Positions 21,414-32,904 of a stretch of DNA of 64,000 bases are shown one piece after another (position 1 is the stretch's first letter; each line of letters begins with the position of its first letter). The stretch is taken from positions 475,610 to 539,609 of the forward strand of contig WTPW01000198.1 of the NCBI GenBank assembly GCA_009809945.1, written 5' to 3'. Source of the stretch: Gigaspora margarita. Lineage: Eukaryota > Glomeromycota > Glomeromycetes > Diversisporales > Gigasporaceae. The position numbers and the translations under genes were made by a program. Below the pieces are notes generated by a model. That model made no database searches and was not told the origin of the DNA. It saw only the letters and a program-made list of their open reading frames with translations.

Positions 21414-23199
21414 ACCCTGATACAGCCGAGAGGGAACAGAAGCGAAATTGACAAAATGGGTGCAGGATAGATTCAGGTAATTAACGAGGAGAAGATGAGA
21501 TTTACAGCAGAAAAAGTTGGAATAATCCACTGGCCTTCTTCCACGAGACCCGAACTAATTGCAATTTTGTATGCGCTGCTAACGAACAAGATGGATACTA
21601 ATGTAGTAATAAAGATGGACTCTTTAGCAGCAATTAATAGTATAAATAGTTTTATAGATAGTACAGATTTTAAAGATATGCTTAGATATAAAAATAGAGT
21701 AGTTTTAGATAAAATAATAGAAGTAGTTCAATATAAGAGGCTTAAAATCAAACTTTACAAAGCAGAGCACACGCAGGTATAAAATGGAATGAAAAGGTGG
21801 ACAAATTGACAAAAGAGAGAGCACTATGTGATACTAGTTGGATTCTTTCATTTAAGCAACCCACGCGCTGGTGCTGTAACTTAAAGTGGAAAGGAAATGT
21901 AATTGAGGTTCCATCTAGGAAATTTATACTAGAAGTACAATAGCGATACATAGAAGCTGAATAGTACCTATCGAAGAAGAATGATCACTACAGAAATGAA
22001 GGCCCAGAAGAAGAAATGAACTGGTTCTTTTGCTGGGAAAATTTAAAGAAGATCAAAGGTTCAAAATGCAAATCAGAAGACACAAGTAACAGCTTAATAA
22101 CAAAAATCAAGGGACTTTTTCAAGTACTGCCTACAAAAACAGAGTTGTACAAGAGAAAACCTAACATTTATTCAGACTTATACTGCATCTTATGTACAGA
22201 ACAAGAGGCAGAAACATTAGACCACCTAACTTCTTGCAGGCTCTAGAACATATATGGCTCAAGTTGGAGGCACGGGCAATAAGTCTTGCCTGGGCACACC
22301 TCAAAGATGAAACTAGAGCTGTTATAACACTACGAGATCTTTGTATGACTGTTTTGCATAAAACGAGACAAGAACGGTGCAGAGCATGACAAGACTGCAT
22401 AAGAGGCCTGGTAAAGCAAAGAACTTTAGGAAACCTTCAGATATGACTAACAAGTACCAAAGAGACATATGACGCGATCAGAGCTTTGACGCATGTATAC
22501 CAGGAAGGCTTCTACAGGGTAATATAGGTGGAACGCTATAATAAAATGTGTGAATGGGAAAATTCAACAGGTATCACAAGAGCGAAGAAAAGAGGAGCAG
22601 AAGAAATGCAATCTGGTCAACGAACTAATTCACAAGAACCCGTAAAGAAATAAAGAAAGCCAAACGACAAAACTAAACTGATGAACTCACGTATTTGGAA
22701 AATTCTAAAAGAGAAACTTGTCGAAACCAAAAAGCTTGTGTGTGAAACTCTGAGCAAACATATTTTTAGCTCTCTACCATCCGTTTGGTAGATCAAATCA
22801 AAAAATTAAAAGAGGAGGGAAAAAAAAAATTTTTTTAAGATTATACTTTTTGAAAATATATATGTATATAGATATAGCGATAAGTATAGTAACAATTGTA
22901 AATAGAAAGTAGCAAGATGTAGGGTAATCATTAACACGGTAGCTGAGTTCCAGGCTATAACTATGTTTGAAATACATGTTACAACGTATGTGGACATAGA
23001 TGGCAAACATCAGTGCGACAACCAAACATGGGTCATCGACTTTCAAGAAGGCCGGGTTTATGCTTAACATATTGTTAATAGTCATTGTTGTGTAATAATG
23101 AAATCTATTTAATAAAGTTAACGCGTGGTTGCCAAAGTTAAAAAAAAAATTAAAAAATAAAACTTCTAAAGTAAGAGCTCTTTACAATATTTATATTAG

Positions 23200-23335
23200 C
23201 ATTCATATAAACTTTTATATAAACATTTATAAAAATTTGAGATGAACATTTATACTAACATTCATATGAACATTTATACTAATGTTTATTTGAACATTAA
23301 TACTAATGTTCATATAAACATTAATACTACAATAA
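23200..23335. repeat. Degenerate low-complexity repeat (aacatttatactaatgttcat-like)
   Basis: About six to seven diverged copies of a ~20-bp unit built from aacattwatactaatgtt. Similar simple sequence recurs at 25895-26130 and 26896-27230. Confidence 0.75.
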
Positions 23336-23666
23336 GGTAGCTATATGATACAATCATACTAAAACCAGGAATATAAATAATGATTTTGTAATAACTTTTA
23401 CTATATTTTGCAAAATAATACAAGGGGTATAATTTCAAATTTTGCCTAAATTACGCTTAATTAAAGAATAATTTTAAATAATGCTTATGAGTGTTATTAT
23501 ACAACAATATGGTAATCATATGTAGTAATTGAATTAATTCAGAAAAAAGCAAATAAATTTTATATACAGTATGTTGTTACCAAATAAAAGAGTATTATAT
23601 TTAGAAGTAGTAAAAAATTATAACCAGTTATAACTGGTCATAACCATGACTGATACTAGTCAGAAG

Positions 23667-23899
23667 CAGGGAAAAAATTTGATGTGTGCATGTGTGCTCT
23701 GTACACAAAAATTCTTTTGCACACAAAAAAATATATAATTGTGTGCAATGTGCACATAACTTCAACAATATATTTTAAATAATGTGTGCTATATAGTTGA
23801 TAATAAATTATACATATTATAATTAATAAAATATAAACAATAAATTTAAAATTATGTGTGCAATGCGCACATAATTTTGATTCTGAATTTTTCTCTCTG
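23667..23899. mobile_element. 233-bp hAT-type MITE
   Basis: Ends CAGGGAAAAAATT / CAGAGAGAAAAATT (reverse complement) fit hAT ends. A perfect 8-bp duplication GTCAGAAG flanks it (23659-23666, 23900-23907). Inside, two copies of a tgtgtgcaatgtgcaca-like palindrome occur at about 23738 and 23855. Confidence 0.75.
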
Positions 23900-24197
23900 G
23901 TCAGAAGTTCCTAATTGACTGGTTAGAATTTAAGCAATAATAAAACTATTATATTTTTAAAATTTGTATGTGCTTCAGATAATATTTGTGATAATTCATC
24001 CAATTAGTGATGAGTAAACAAATCCTAGCTATTGTATTGATTTTGTCATAAATTCTCAATTGTTAACAAAAATCAGGCTGAGCAATGATGCATACAATAT
24101 TGAATACTAATTGAACACCACTGATCGAAGAAACATTCAGGCAATGCAATGATAACCAGCATTAGAGGGAAGTGCAATTAACCTCAAGGTTCAAATA

Positions 24198-24539
24198 TGG
24201 AGTGCCTCATATTAAAAAGGCCCATTTCATAATTTTTTTGAAAAATAAGTTTTTATTAGATTCATGTAAATTTTGACATGATTGACATTTTTCAATTATA
24301 AATGAAGGTCGATTTGCATAATATAAAATGGAGGTAATGTAAAAGAAAAATTACACAAGTCTGCCTAAGGACAAGCACATTACGAGATTACCCGATAGTC
24401 ACCTGTAATCTTTAACCAATCAAAATCATGAAATTTGCTTAATACCGGATCAGTCCAGAAATCAAAACAAATGATTAAACTCAATTATCTCAAAATAAGC
24501 TATATGTCAAAATGGGCCTTTTTAATATGAGGCACCCCA
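24198..24539. mobile_element. 342-bp TA-flanked MITE
   Basis: Ends TGGAGTGCCTCATATTAAAA / TGGGGTGCCTCATATTAAAA are inverted over about 30 bp (through aaggcccattt), with TA on both sides (24196-24197, 24540-24541), as for Tc1/mariner. The inner segment 24385-24480 matches, in reverse, 437-520 of the first TIR element (cgggtaatctcgt, cggactgatcc). Confidence 0.8.
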
Positions 24540-24541
24540 TA

Positions 24542-25890
24542 TGACTTCCAGATGGATTAGTAGTAACAAAAATAATTCTTAGTCTAGTAATTTTCAAGCA
24601 AAATGCATTCAAGAAAACCCAGATTATCATTAATATGATCATTAAATTATAATGTGAATGATCTATGGAGCTCTAAATTGCTTAGAAATCACAGAACTGA
24701 GGATCATTTCTGTCATTAATCCATCTTATAACTTTCTATTAACTTCATATTTAGCAATTATGAGATAATTGTTAATTCCTAAGCACTACATACAATCAGA
24801 ATCAAGATTTTGATTGTATTCCTAGTAAGGATGTAGATTATTGCACCTTTTTGTATAATGCATACAAAATTAGAGCATTAATTAGAATTAGATTTTGTAG
24901 ATGAATGCAAAATTTGAATGTTTCCATATTGCCACAAAATGGCAAGATCCTGCATAAGTGGAGTTTAGATACAAATGCTAATTTTTAGTACTGAATTTGT
25001 TTGCCATAACATGTTTCTATGCAAGAGTCTAGCAACTAAGCAGTTAGAAATGTTATCATAGCTAAATATGAAAGTGATTATAATATAAGCAATCATTATA
25101 CTACAATGAATGATTTTTCTTTTAACTCTTATTCCTATATTGGTAAAATTCATAAAGTTATTACATACCTTTCATAATTGTATTGCCATAGCTATGTTAA
25201 TTTTACCTTTTTAGTATTAGACATTATTATATATTCTTAGTGGCTTAATTATATGAACATTACTCAAGAAGTATAAAACATAGTAGTAGTATTTAGGTGT
25301 AGTTGTTGGAGTGTAAACTTATCTGAGATTTAGACTTTATATAAATGGTTGGTCCTACTCTTTGTTCATTATCTATGCATCTAATGTATGCTTTTCTTAG
25401 ATTAAAAAAACATAAATATATATTCTTTTTAAAATAAATGCCTAATAAATTATTAATATCCATATCTTATCCTAATTTATGTGACTTTCTAACATCAACT
25501 ATTGAAGTTAAACTCGGCATAAAAGTACCAAGCTCTCCTATATGATGGTTATAATATTTATATGAGATATTAGCTTGCTATATCAATATGCTCAGTTGGG
25601 ATTTACAGTTTCATAACAAGATTTGATTGGATTGCTGCAGGTATCCTGGCTTAGCTATATTTAATCAGCTGACATTTGTAAATATTAGTATGTCCAATCA
25701 GATTCCAGTTTTTGCTAATAAATACAAAACTCTAACTGAACTATATACTTTAAACTTTATACTACGTTCCTGGAATATATTAATATTAATACATTTATAT
25801 TAAGATTTATATATACACATTTGTTTTTTTCTTGGCTCAGGTGCAGTCAATGTCTTCTTTATTGTAAATTACTTTTACATTTGTTTATTC
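24542..25890. other. AT-rich stretch with no gene seen
   Basis: No convincing coding frame, no long repeat pair. Short palindromic stretches only. Confidence 0.5.
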
Positions 25891-25894
25891 GTCT

Positions 25895-26130
25895 TTTGAA
25901 TATTAATACAAATATTTGTATTAATGTTATTATTAATATTAATTATTAATAATATTAATATTAATTGTTAATATTAACATTAATACTAATATTCATATTA
26001 ATATTTATACAAATGCATTTATTTGTTTTGGCTCAGTGCAGTCAATATCTTCTTTACTGCAAATTGTTTCCACAGTAGTTGATTTGCCTTTCAATATTAA
26101 TATTAATGTTTATATAAACATTTGTATTAA
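25895..26130. repeat. Degenerate (attaatatt)n low-complexity DNA
   Basis: Runs built from attaatatta and its variants, interrupted by a duplicated segment containing tttggctcagtgcagtcaat (about 25835 and 26028) and tcttctttactgcaaattg. Confidence 0.7.
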
Positions 26131-26134
26131 CTAG

Positions 26135-26520
26135 GGGTCTTATAAGTCAGGTTGGTCAGGTTTGGGTCTGACCTGGGTCAGACCCACTTGAGTCAAAACC
26201 TGACTGGGTCTAATCTGCCTCATGTCAAATCAGACCCCAGGTCTGCCCACCTCATATCAAACCTGACCTTGGTCTGATCTATACATGATGACAAAATTAT
26301 TTTAGATTTTGGAACTTGGATAAAAAATTTTTCTGAAATTGTTTTTGATCTATTTTACTTAAAACCCAAAATTTTTTGATTCTTTTATTAATAGACAAAA
26401 TTATAAGGAACATAAATATATACATTTTATTTGCTTTTCCTTATAAAATTTTAATTTATTTTACAAAACCTGAAATAGGCATTTTTCAAAAATCAATTTC
26501 AGTAGCATCTATAGTCTGAC
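26135..26520. repeat. Dispersed repeat with GGTCTGACC motifs and a copy at 49918-50146
   Basis: The first 150 bases are rich in inverted motifs such as caggtttgggtctgacctgg. The part 26300-26520 matches 49918-50146 in the same orientation (tattttacttaaaacccaaa, aaaataggcatttttcaaaa), about 220 bp. Confidence 0.6.
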
Positions 26521-26552
26521 CCAACCCAACTTGGGTTAAACCTGAATTAATA

Positions 26553-26895
26553 ATAGTTGCTATATAGTAAAGTCTAAATTTTACTATGTAAATTGATAAT
26601 ACCTGCTTAAATAAACTTGTTTGAGAGATTATAATGCATATAACTGAACTTTTCATCCAAATTGAAGAAAAATTTTCTTATTGGACTTTTTAATTTTTAT
26701 ATTTAACAAAAAAATTAGAAGCTTTTTAAAAAATATATGTTTATGAATGTAAAAATTAAAAGTCAAATAATAAAACTTCTCCAATTTGGATAAAAATTTT
26801 AGAAATATGCATTCTGTTCTCTAAAACATATTCACTTAAGCAGATTTTATCGATTTATATAGTAAAATTTTGATTTACTATATAACAACTACTTG
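26553..26895. repeat. Large palindromic element (third copy of shared core)
   Basis: Ends gttgctatatagtaaagtc and, in reverse complement, gttgttatatagtaaat; the centre carries aaaagtcaaataataaaac and its complement. The same palindromic core is at 3580-3925 and 11745-12080. Confidence 0.7.
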
Positions 26896-27230
26896 CAATC
26901 AATGTTCATATTAACATTAATATTAATATTAATATAAAGTTTTGTTAACTTTTATATTAATATTAATATTCATGTTAATAAGAATGTTTGTATTAATGCT
27001 AATATTAATACTCAAATGAATATTCATAGTAATATTTATACAAATGTCCATATAAACATTCATATTAATGTTTGTATTAACATTAATATAAATGTTAATA
27101 CAAATGTTCATATAAATGTTTATGTTAATGTTAATATGAATGTTAATACTAATATTCATATAAATATTGATATTAATAATAATATTATGAAAGTTCATAC
27201 TAACTTTTATATTAATGTTACTAATGTCCA
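26896..27230. repeat. Degenerate hexamer-like low-complexity DNA
   Basis: Almost entirely variants of attaatrttmat. It opens long frames on both strands (Asn/Ile-rich), which are artefacts of the repeat. Confidence 0.85.
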
Positions 27231-27232
27231 TA

Positions 27233-28216
27233 TCAGTCAAGGGGCATGTCCAACTAAGAGCATTACTTATAGATCAAATGAGTTGACTCACCCAATTTTA
27301 TATGTAAATTTATACAAAAAAATCATTTAAATTGAATTTATTTAAAAGTGTACATATAAAAGTCTCTTTAAATTTTAAATATATATTCTTTGGCATTTAA
27401 TGCTCTTTGTTCAAAGTTTTCATTTTAAATTTTAAACAGAAAGATAGAAATTTTCTACAAAGTTGACCAATTCTTTACTATGTTCTTTAAGTCAAATAAG
27501 TGACTCACCCTATATAATAATATGATTGGTCAACTAATCTTTCAAAATAAGAAAAATGCCATTAAGTAAAGGCCTTTTGTGCCTAATTGAAAGTTAAAGA
27601 GGAGGTTCTTCTGATTCTAATGGTAGTTAAACCATCAAAATTGGCTTGGTGGATCCCAAGATATTTGGGATCAAAAAAGAGAACATAAGGACCTGCAAAT
27701 TCACTGTTATACAAAGTATTATAATTTATAATACTTGTGTAATAGTGAATTTGCAGGTCCTTATATTCTCTTTTTAATTCCAAGTATTTTGGGTTCCATC
27801 AACCCAATTTTGATGATTTAACTACCATTAGAATCAGTAGAACCTTCTATTTAACTTTCAAATAGGTCGCAAGAAGCCTTTACTAAATGGCATCTTTTAT
27901 ATTTTTAAATAACTATTTGACCAATCATATTATTATATAGGGTAAGTCACTTATTTGACTTAAAGAACATAGTAAAGAATTGGTCAACTTTCCTATCCCT
28001 CTGCTTAAAATTAAGAACTAAACCTTTGAAGAAAAGAGTATTAAATGCCAAAGAATATATATTTAAAATTTAAGAGATTTTTATATGACACTTTTTAATA
28101 AATCCAATTTAAATGATTTTTTGCATAAATTTACATATAAAATTGGGTGAGTCAACTCATTTGATCTATAAATAACTCATTCTAAGCCATTACATGTAAA
28201 CATGTCCCTTAACTGA
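27233..28216. mobile_element. 984-bp fold-back element
   Basis: Two arms of about 480 bp are inverted copies with many substitutions and small indels; the tip is aagtattataatttataata near 27716-27740. Ends TCAGTCAAGGGGCATGT / TCAGTTAAGGGACATGT; TA on both sides is compatible with Tc1/mariner. Inner arm segments 27612-27716 carry a module shared with the fold-back at 48364-49310 and, on the minus strand, encode PYVLFFDPKYLGIHQANFDG. Confidence 0.85.
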
Positions 28217-28334
28217 TAAGATAATTTCTTGCACAATATTCAAATATAAAAAACTCAAAAATTTAAATAAATAATTAGAAATTGAAGTAATTGTAATTTA
28301 TTTGCAAATAAGATATTAGAAATTGATCTAAATA

Positions 28335-28590
28335 ATTAATAGTTATTTGATATGAGGCATCCAATAACTATAGTATTTGGCATATTGATACTGATTAAAT
28401 AATAATTAGCTAATTATTATTTAATTAGTATCATATGACAAATATAAAGATGCATCTGGTCTGAGAAACTGGAATTTAATATGTTAGACTCTAGGTCTCA
28501 TAAAGGCCCAGAGTCTGACAAATTACATTCCAGTTTCCCAGGCAGATATAGAAGTTATTGGTGCATTGCAGCCAATAACAGTTTTTTTGA
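28335..28590. repeat. Cluster of palindromes
   Basis: A perfect palindrome of 44 bp centres near 28409 (attagctaat core). A second inverted pair flanks it: gagaaactggaatttaatat / attacattccagtttcccag (about 28465-28545). The outer sequence tatgaggcatccaataacta recalls the fold-back at 56151-56298. Confidence 0.65.
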
Positions 28591-28879
28591 TAGATGATAA
28601 CAATCAGACAATTTATGAGGCCTATAAATAAATTAGACTGTTTTTTCTTTTTTTATTTCTTATGAAGCAAAATGCCAAAAGTGAAAATCAAAATTACTGT
28701 AAATTCTCAAAATAACGTGCAGATATGAAATTACAATTTTCAGCCTAAGTTAAGCTTAATTTAGGCCAAAATTCAAAATAACACCCATGCTCACTATTTT
28801 GAAAATTTATAGTAAATAAATTTTAGTAAATAAATTTTGATTTTTTTAAAGAAAATTAATATATTACTTTTTATAGTCT

Positions 28880-29600
28880 AATACCACATATTATAAACTG
28901 TGGCAAAAAGAAATTCTTGCAACTTGAACTAATACCATTTTTGCAAATACTAAAAAAGCTACTAACAAGTGGTTTCAAATATTACAAAACTGGTATCATA
29001 CAATTGGTTACAACTATAGAATTGAGACCATCAGAAATAATGACCAATTGGAAAACTAAAATAACTAAATTTATATTGGGAATATATCAAGTTAAAAATT
29101 TTGCAAAATATGCACTTTATTTTCTTATTAATTGTATCAATCTGATGAGTTTATATCTTCTTAATTATTTAATAGAAATTAATAGTTTACTTTATCAAAT
29201 AAAAAAGAATTTAGATTGTTGTGGTCTACATTAAATAGAAAATTGAAGCAATTGAAAAAATCTGGAACAATCATAAAGTATCTTAATAATTTAACAGATT
29301 AAGAAATACAAAAATTATTTCAGCATGATTCTATTTTTATTGGCAGTCCTCAAGGTCTACAATATTGTATCTATATATGGTGCTGTCTCTTGTTTCAACC
29401 TAGAGTAGCGAATACTATTTGATTAAAATATTACAATTTGTCTTTATTTCAGGTAGAGGGTTGCAATTTACTAAATTCTCACAAAAGAATGACTAAAGAG
29501 GTGTATTAAAAGTGATAATACTGGCTTAGTAATACCTGTACCATCTGATTCTCCTAAATTTCAAGTCCCTATTTATGATTTAAACCTTTATTTTTCAAAA
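28880..29600 (+). pseudogene. Relic of a Crypton-type tyrosine recombinase
   Basis: An open frame at 28917-29234 ends in a helical segment; a second frame from about 29222 reads LNRKLKQLKKSGTIIKYLNN, then LTD-stop-EIQKLF, then SPQGLQYCIYIWCCLLFQPR (about 29340-29405). This follows the same pattern as the better-kept recombinase at 56597 (LTTEEIQQILNHE...TPLELLKWGFFWISILDATR). The catalytic Arg region is recognisable, but the HxxR and Tyr parts are not. Stops and frameshifts are frequent. Assignment rests on this local pattern only. Confidence 0.5.
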
Positions 29601-29904
29601 TGCTCTAAAAACTGTGAATGTTCCTATTTGCATTTTTTTTTTATATTCAATGATCCTGCTTCTTTTTATTATTTGAGAAAGATAATACAATGCTGCCACT
29701 GATTACTAATAAATCTATTTAAAAAACTCTTCAAGTACAAAGTACCCAAAGCGATTCACTATAACAACCTTTTGTTTCAAGTCGGAGCCCAAACTTGCTT
29801 GAACTTTTTTACAATTTACATCCAACTATTACTGACATTGGCATTGTATGCCATATCAGAATCATTTTTTTTCCTTCCTTTAAATTTTTTCTTCTTTATA
29901 AAGG

Positions 29905-30050
29905 GCATGAAAAAGGGGAAAAGTTAAAAAAAAAACAAAATAGAAAACGAGTAAAAAAAGGATATCTATAAGAGAAAAAGAAAAAACAAAAGAAAAAAAA
30001 AGAAAATGACAAAAGGAAAAACAAAAGAGAAAAGAAAAAACAATCTAGAT
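29905..30050. repeat. Purine-rich low-complexity tract
   Basis: Nearly all A and G on the plus strand (aaaagaaaaaacaaaagaaa-like runs), with few interruptions. Confidence 0.85.
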
Positions 30051-30059
30051 AATAGTATA

Positions 30060-31780
30060 ATCAAAGCCTATTCTATGCTCATAAAAATTATATAGTATTA
30101 AACAAAATCTTAGTACTATATCTAAAGTGAAAACTATAAGAAAAAAACTAAACTAAGAGGTCGAGATAACCCAATTAAAATTTTTTAAAAGAACCCTCCA
30201 TAGATGTCCATCAATTATTGCTATACATGAGAACACACCAGCAGCTTGTGTTGTGATCTCTTGTGACTTCTTGTGACTTGAGTTTCCATTCTAGGATGGG
30301 TAAACAATATCAATCTTTTGGAGGGGGTATGCCAGAATTCCCACTTTTTGGTAAAAATTTTGCAAAAAGCTGTATAGGAGGCTGAGAAACCAATGTAGAG
30401 AGAGTATGGGAGTTTGCAAAGTATAGAATAGTATAGAAAACCAGGAGTTTGCTTTTACTAATGCTTCTGCAAGTTCTTGACATGTACTTCTGGTATTTAC
30501 CAACTACTTGTTCGATAGTTCTATAGACTTCAACCAGTGAGCCAAAAACCCAAAGGGAGTTCTTTTTCAACTCTATTTCATCTCCAAATAATCTGAAGAC
30601 TCATCAAACTTAAAACTACTAGTCCTAGTTGCTATAAGAGAAATTTTGTGTATTATTTCCTATACTAACTAAACACTTGGTTGCAGGTCATTTGGTAATT
30701 GTTGGTTTGAGGGATCATCAGAAAAAGTTGCCTATTTGCATTTTTGAATTAATTATAAATTTAAATGTAAATATATATATTTACAATTTACTTATTATAT
30801 TAATTATAATTATACAATTATTATTGTTATTAATTACTAATTATTTAATTTATTTTAGTTAATTTATATGAATTATGGTATAGCAATAGTAGACTTGGTG
30901 AAAAGTTATATTAATCATTCATGAAGAATATTTGTAATGTTGTCAATATTGATATTAAAAAGATAGCATAAGCAACTATTCTGAAAGATCAATTTCTATA
31001 ACTGCCTTATTTAGAAAAGGAGTTCCTATCATAACAACAATAGCACTAACAGGTCACAAAAGTGAGGCCTCTTACTGGGTTTATGCACAACCTTCCAGAA
31101 AAAAATAAGATGCATTATCAGCTTTAATTAGTAATATTAAGTTACCTTCGAAGAAAAAAATAATTGTTTTTCTCTAGATATTACTATATATTTCCACCTT
31201 TGGTATATAGATCACGAATTAAGTATAATAATGATAATGATTTATAGCTTTAAAATTTTTGTTAAATAATAAAGAAATTTATATATTTGGATCCAAATTT
31301 GAAAATATTATGAATGAGGGCCAAATTTAAAAATATTTATTTATAAAGATCAAATTTTTGAAAATATTACAAATACAGGTCTAATATAATTAAGGGATTA
31401 TTTTGTTATAATATTGTAACAATTACTTGCTTCATATAAATTTGCATTTAAAGAAATAATATGTATCTATTAATTTTTATTCATAATAAGTATTTATGTT
31501 ATTTATTTAATGGCTATCTACTTTACATTTGTACTAAATTTAGTACAGGGAAAAAAATTTTTGAGCCAACTATTTAATAAATTTTATTATATTTTACTAA
31601 AATAAATTTTGATATTAGACTAATATTTGTGTACAATTTGAATAATATTTATTAATAAAATTTTGTATAAATTAATTTTAGAGCTATTGTTTTTTTTGAA
31701 AAATTTTATACTTAATTTAGTACAGTAATAAAAATTGATTTTGCTAAAGATTTTTGATAAAATTATAAAAATATAAAATT
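30060..31780. other. AT-rich stretch with no gene seen
   Basis: Contains three loose copies of a ~50-bp unit around tccaaatttgaaaatatta (31285-31385). Short open frames at 30291-30570 (minus) and 30677-30862 have no recognisable features. Confidence 0.5.
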
Positions 31781-31788
31781 TTTAGATT

Positions 31789-32016
31789 AGGCCATACAAA
31801 TTTAATTGCTTGGTTTTCATAACATGAAACTTTTTAATTGACCCAGCCAGCTGGCTTTTTTTTTTTAAATTTCATATATAAAATTTTACAAAATTATAAA
31901 AAATTTTTTTTTAAAATTTCACTGATTATTAAAACATACAAAAAAAATTTTTTAGAAGTTTACAAATTTTGACCTGGCTGGGTTATGAAAACCAATTGAT
32001 TAATTTTGTATGGCCT
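31789..32016. mobile_element. 228-bp MITE-like inverted repeat
   Basis: Ends AGGCCATACAAATTTAATTG and, in reverse complement, AGGCCATACAAAATTAATCA, continuing through tggttttcataac and then cagcca on both sides. No clear target duplication. Confidence 0.7.
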
Positions 32017-32904
32017 TATTTTACTTCTAATTTAATTATAAAAAAAAATTTATTTAAAAATAATTTTTTAAAATAGTTTATATAAGCTGTTTTAAGGTAA
32101 TACAGAGATACAGAGCTAAATATAGTTAGTCTATTTTATATTTGATATAGTAAATCATATATTTTTATTAATAAATTTTATAAAAATATTGTTAAATTAA
32201 ATTTCTCGTAACTTTTTATCTACTGATCCAATTTTAAGCTCTACAATATATTAAAATTTGAAAAAATTTAATCAAATAAAATTTTACTAATATTTTTTTT
32301 TAAAATTTAATAAAATTTTAGTATCAAAAAAAAATATAGGTAATTTATCATCGAATATGAAATACATAGAGTATGGTTTATAGGCAAGTTAAGTAAAGTT
32401 CACAATTCTGGGCATTTGATTAGATAATCATTCCTTGTGATTTGTATACCATGCGTGCTGGCATTTCATGCTTTTGAATTACAGTAGGGATCATTATTTA
32501 AAAAATTCTATAATATTACCGTATGTGTTCACAATATTGATTTTCTTTATATGTACATTGACTTGACTATTTATCATCGTGCCTTCTTGACTTATTTTAC
32601 TTATGTATTAATATTATAGCTTGTTTTTACTTGTTTTACTCAAGATTCTGTTTGGATTATCGATTTATGTATTGAGTCACTTGAGATTTTTCTATTTTAT
32701 ATCAGCACCGATTTTCAATTTTGTTACCTAATTTGTAATTGTACTAATTTATTTTTTGCAGATATCAGGTATCAACATCGTCATTGCCCCCTTAAATATA
32801 TTATTATTATTCTCGCATTACATAACCTTAAAATTATTACCTTATTAACGCCCTCCCTACATTGTTTCGTAAACTGACTCTTAAATTGATCGCATCATCA
32901 ATCA

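Larger units (their letters stand above)
16318..22653 (+). pseudogene. LINE ORF2: APE endonuclease, RT, RNase H, zinc finger
   Basis: The APE domain shows SISETN (about 16577-16594), GDFNS (about 16908-16922) and a final SDH (about 17162). RT shows DKTRPIAL (about 18282), FQDMKKAFNS (about 18493), GIDQGE (about 18667) and the catalytic YADD at 18842-18853. After the hAT insertion RT and linker continue (TEKELKKIHQLVLNLFKRK, about 20150). RNase H spans about 21300-21780, with YTNGS where YTDGS is usual, then ELIAI and MDS. A C-terminal CILC...HLTSC finger is at about 22177-22239. Stops occur after LDILIQ, after YADDMT and elsewhere. In the family this protein nicks the target and reverse-transcribes the element RNA. 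Confidence 0.85.
14340..23160 (+). mobile_element. LINE (I/Tad-like layout: APE, RT, RNase H) with nested insertions
   Basis: A non-LTR retrotransposon of about 8.8 kb including nested DNA, more GC-rich than its surroundings. ORF1 lies at 14716-16264, ORF2 at 16318-22653, and the 3' end carries an AATAAA (about 23110) and A-rich runs. The presence of an APE endonuclease, RT and an RNase H domain in one ORF2 matches the I/Tad group of LINEs. Three insertions interrupt it: 15233-15412, 19168-20086 and 21345-21413. Scattered stops make it dead. The exact ends are inferred; imperfect flank similarity around aataaaactt suggests a target duplication. Confidence 0.88.

Noticed and set aside
26929..27330. 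Overlapping Asn/Ile-rich open frames on both strands
   Set aside because: They arise from degenerate attaat-type low-complexity DNA that is open in several frames; no protein-like variety.
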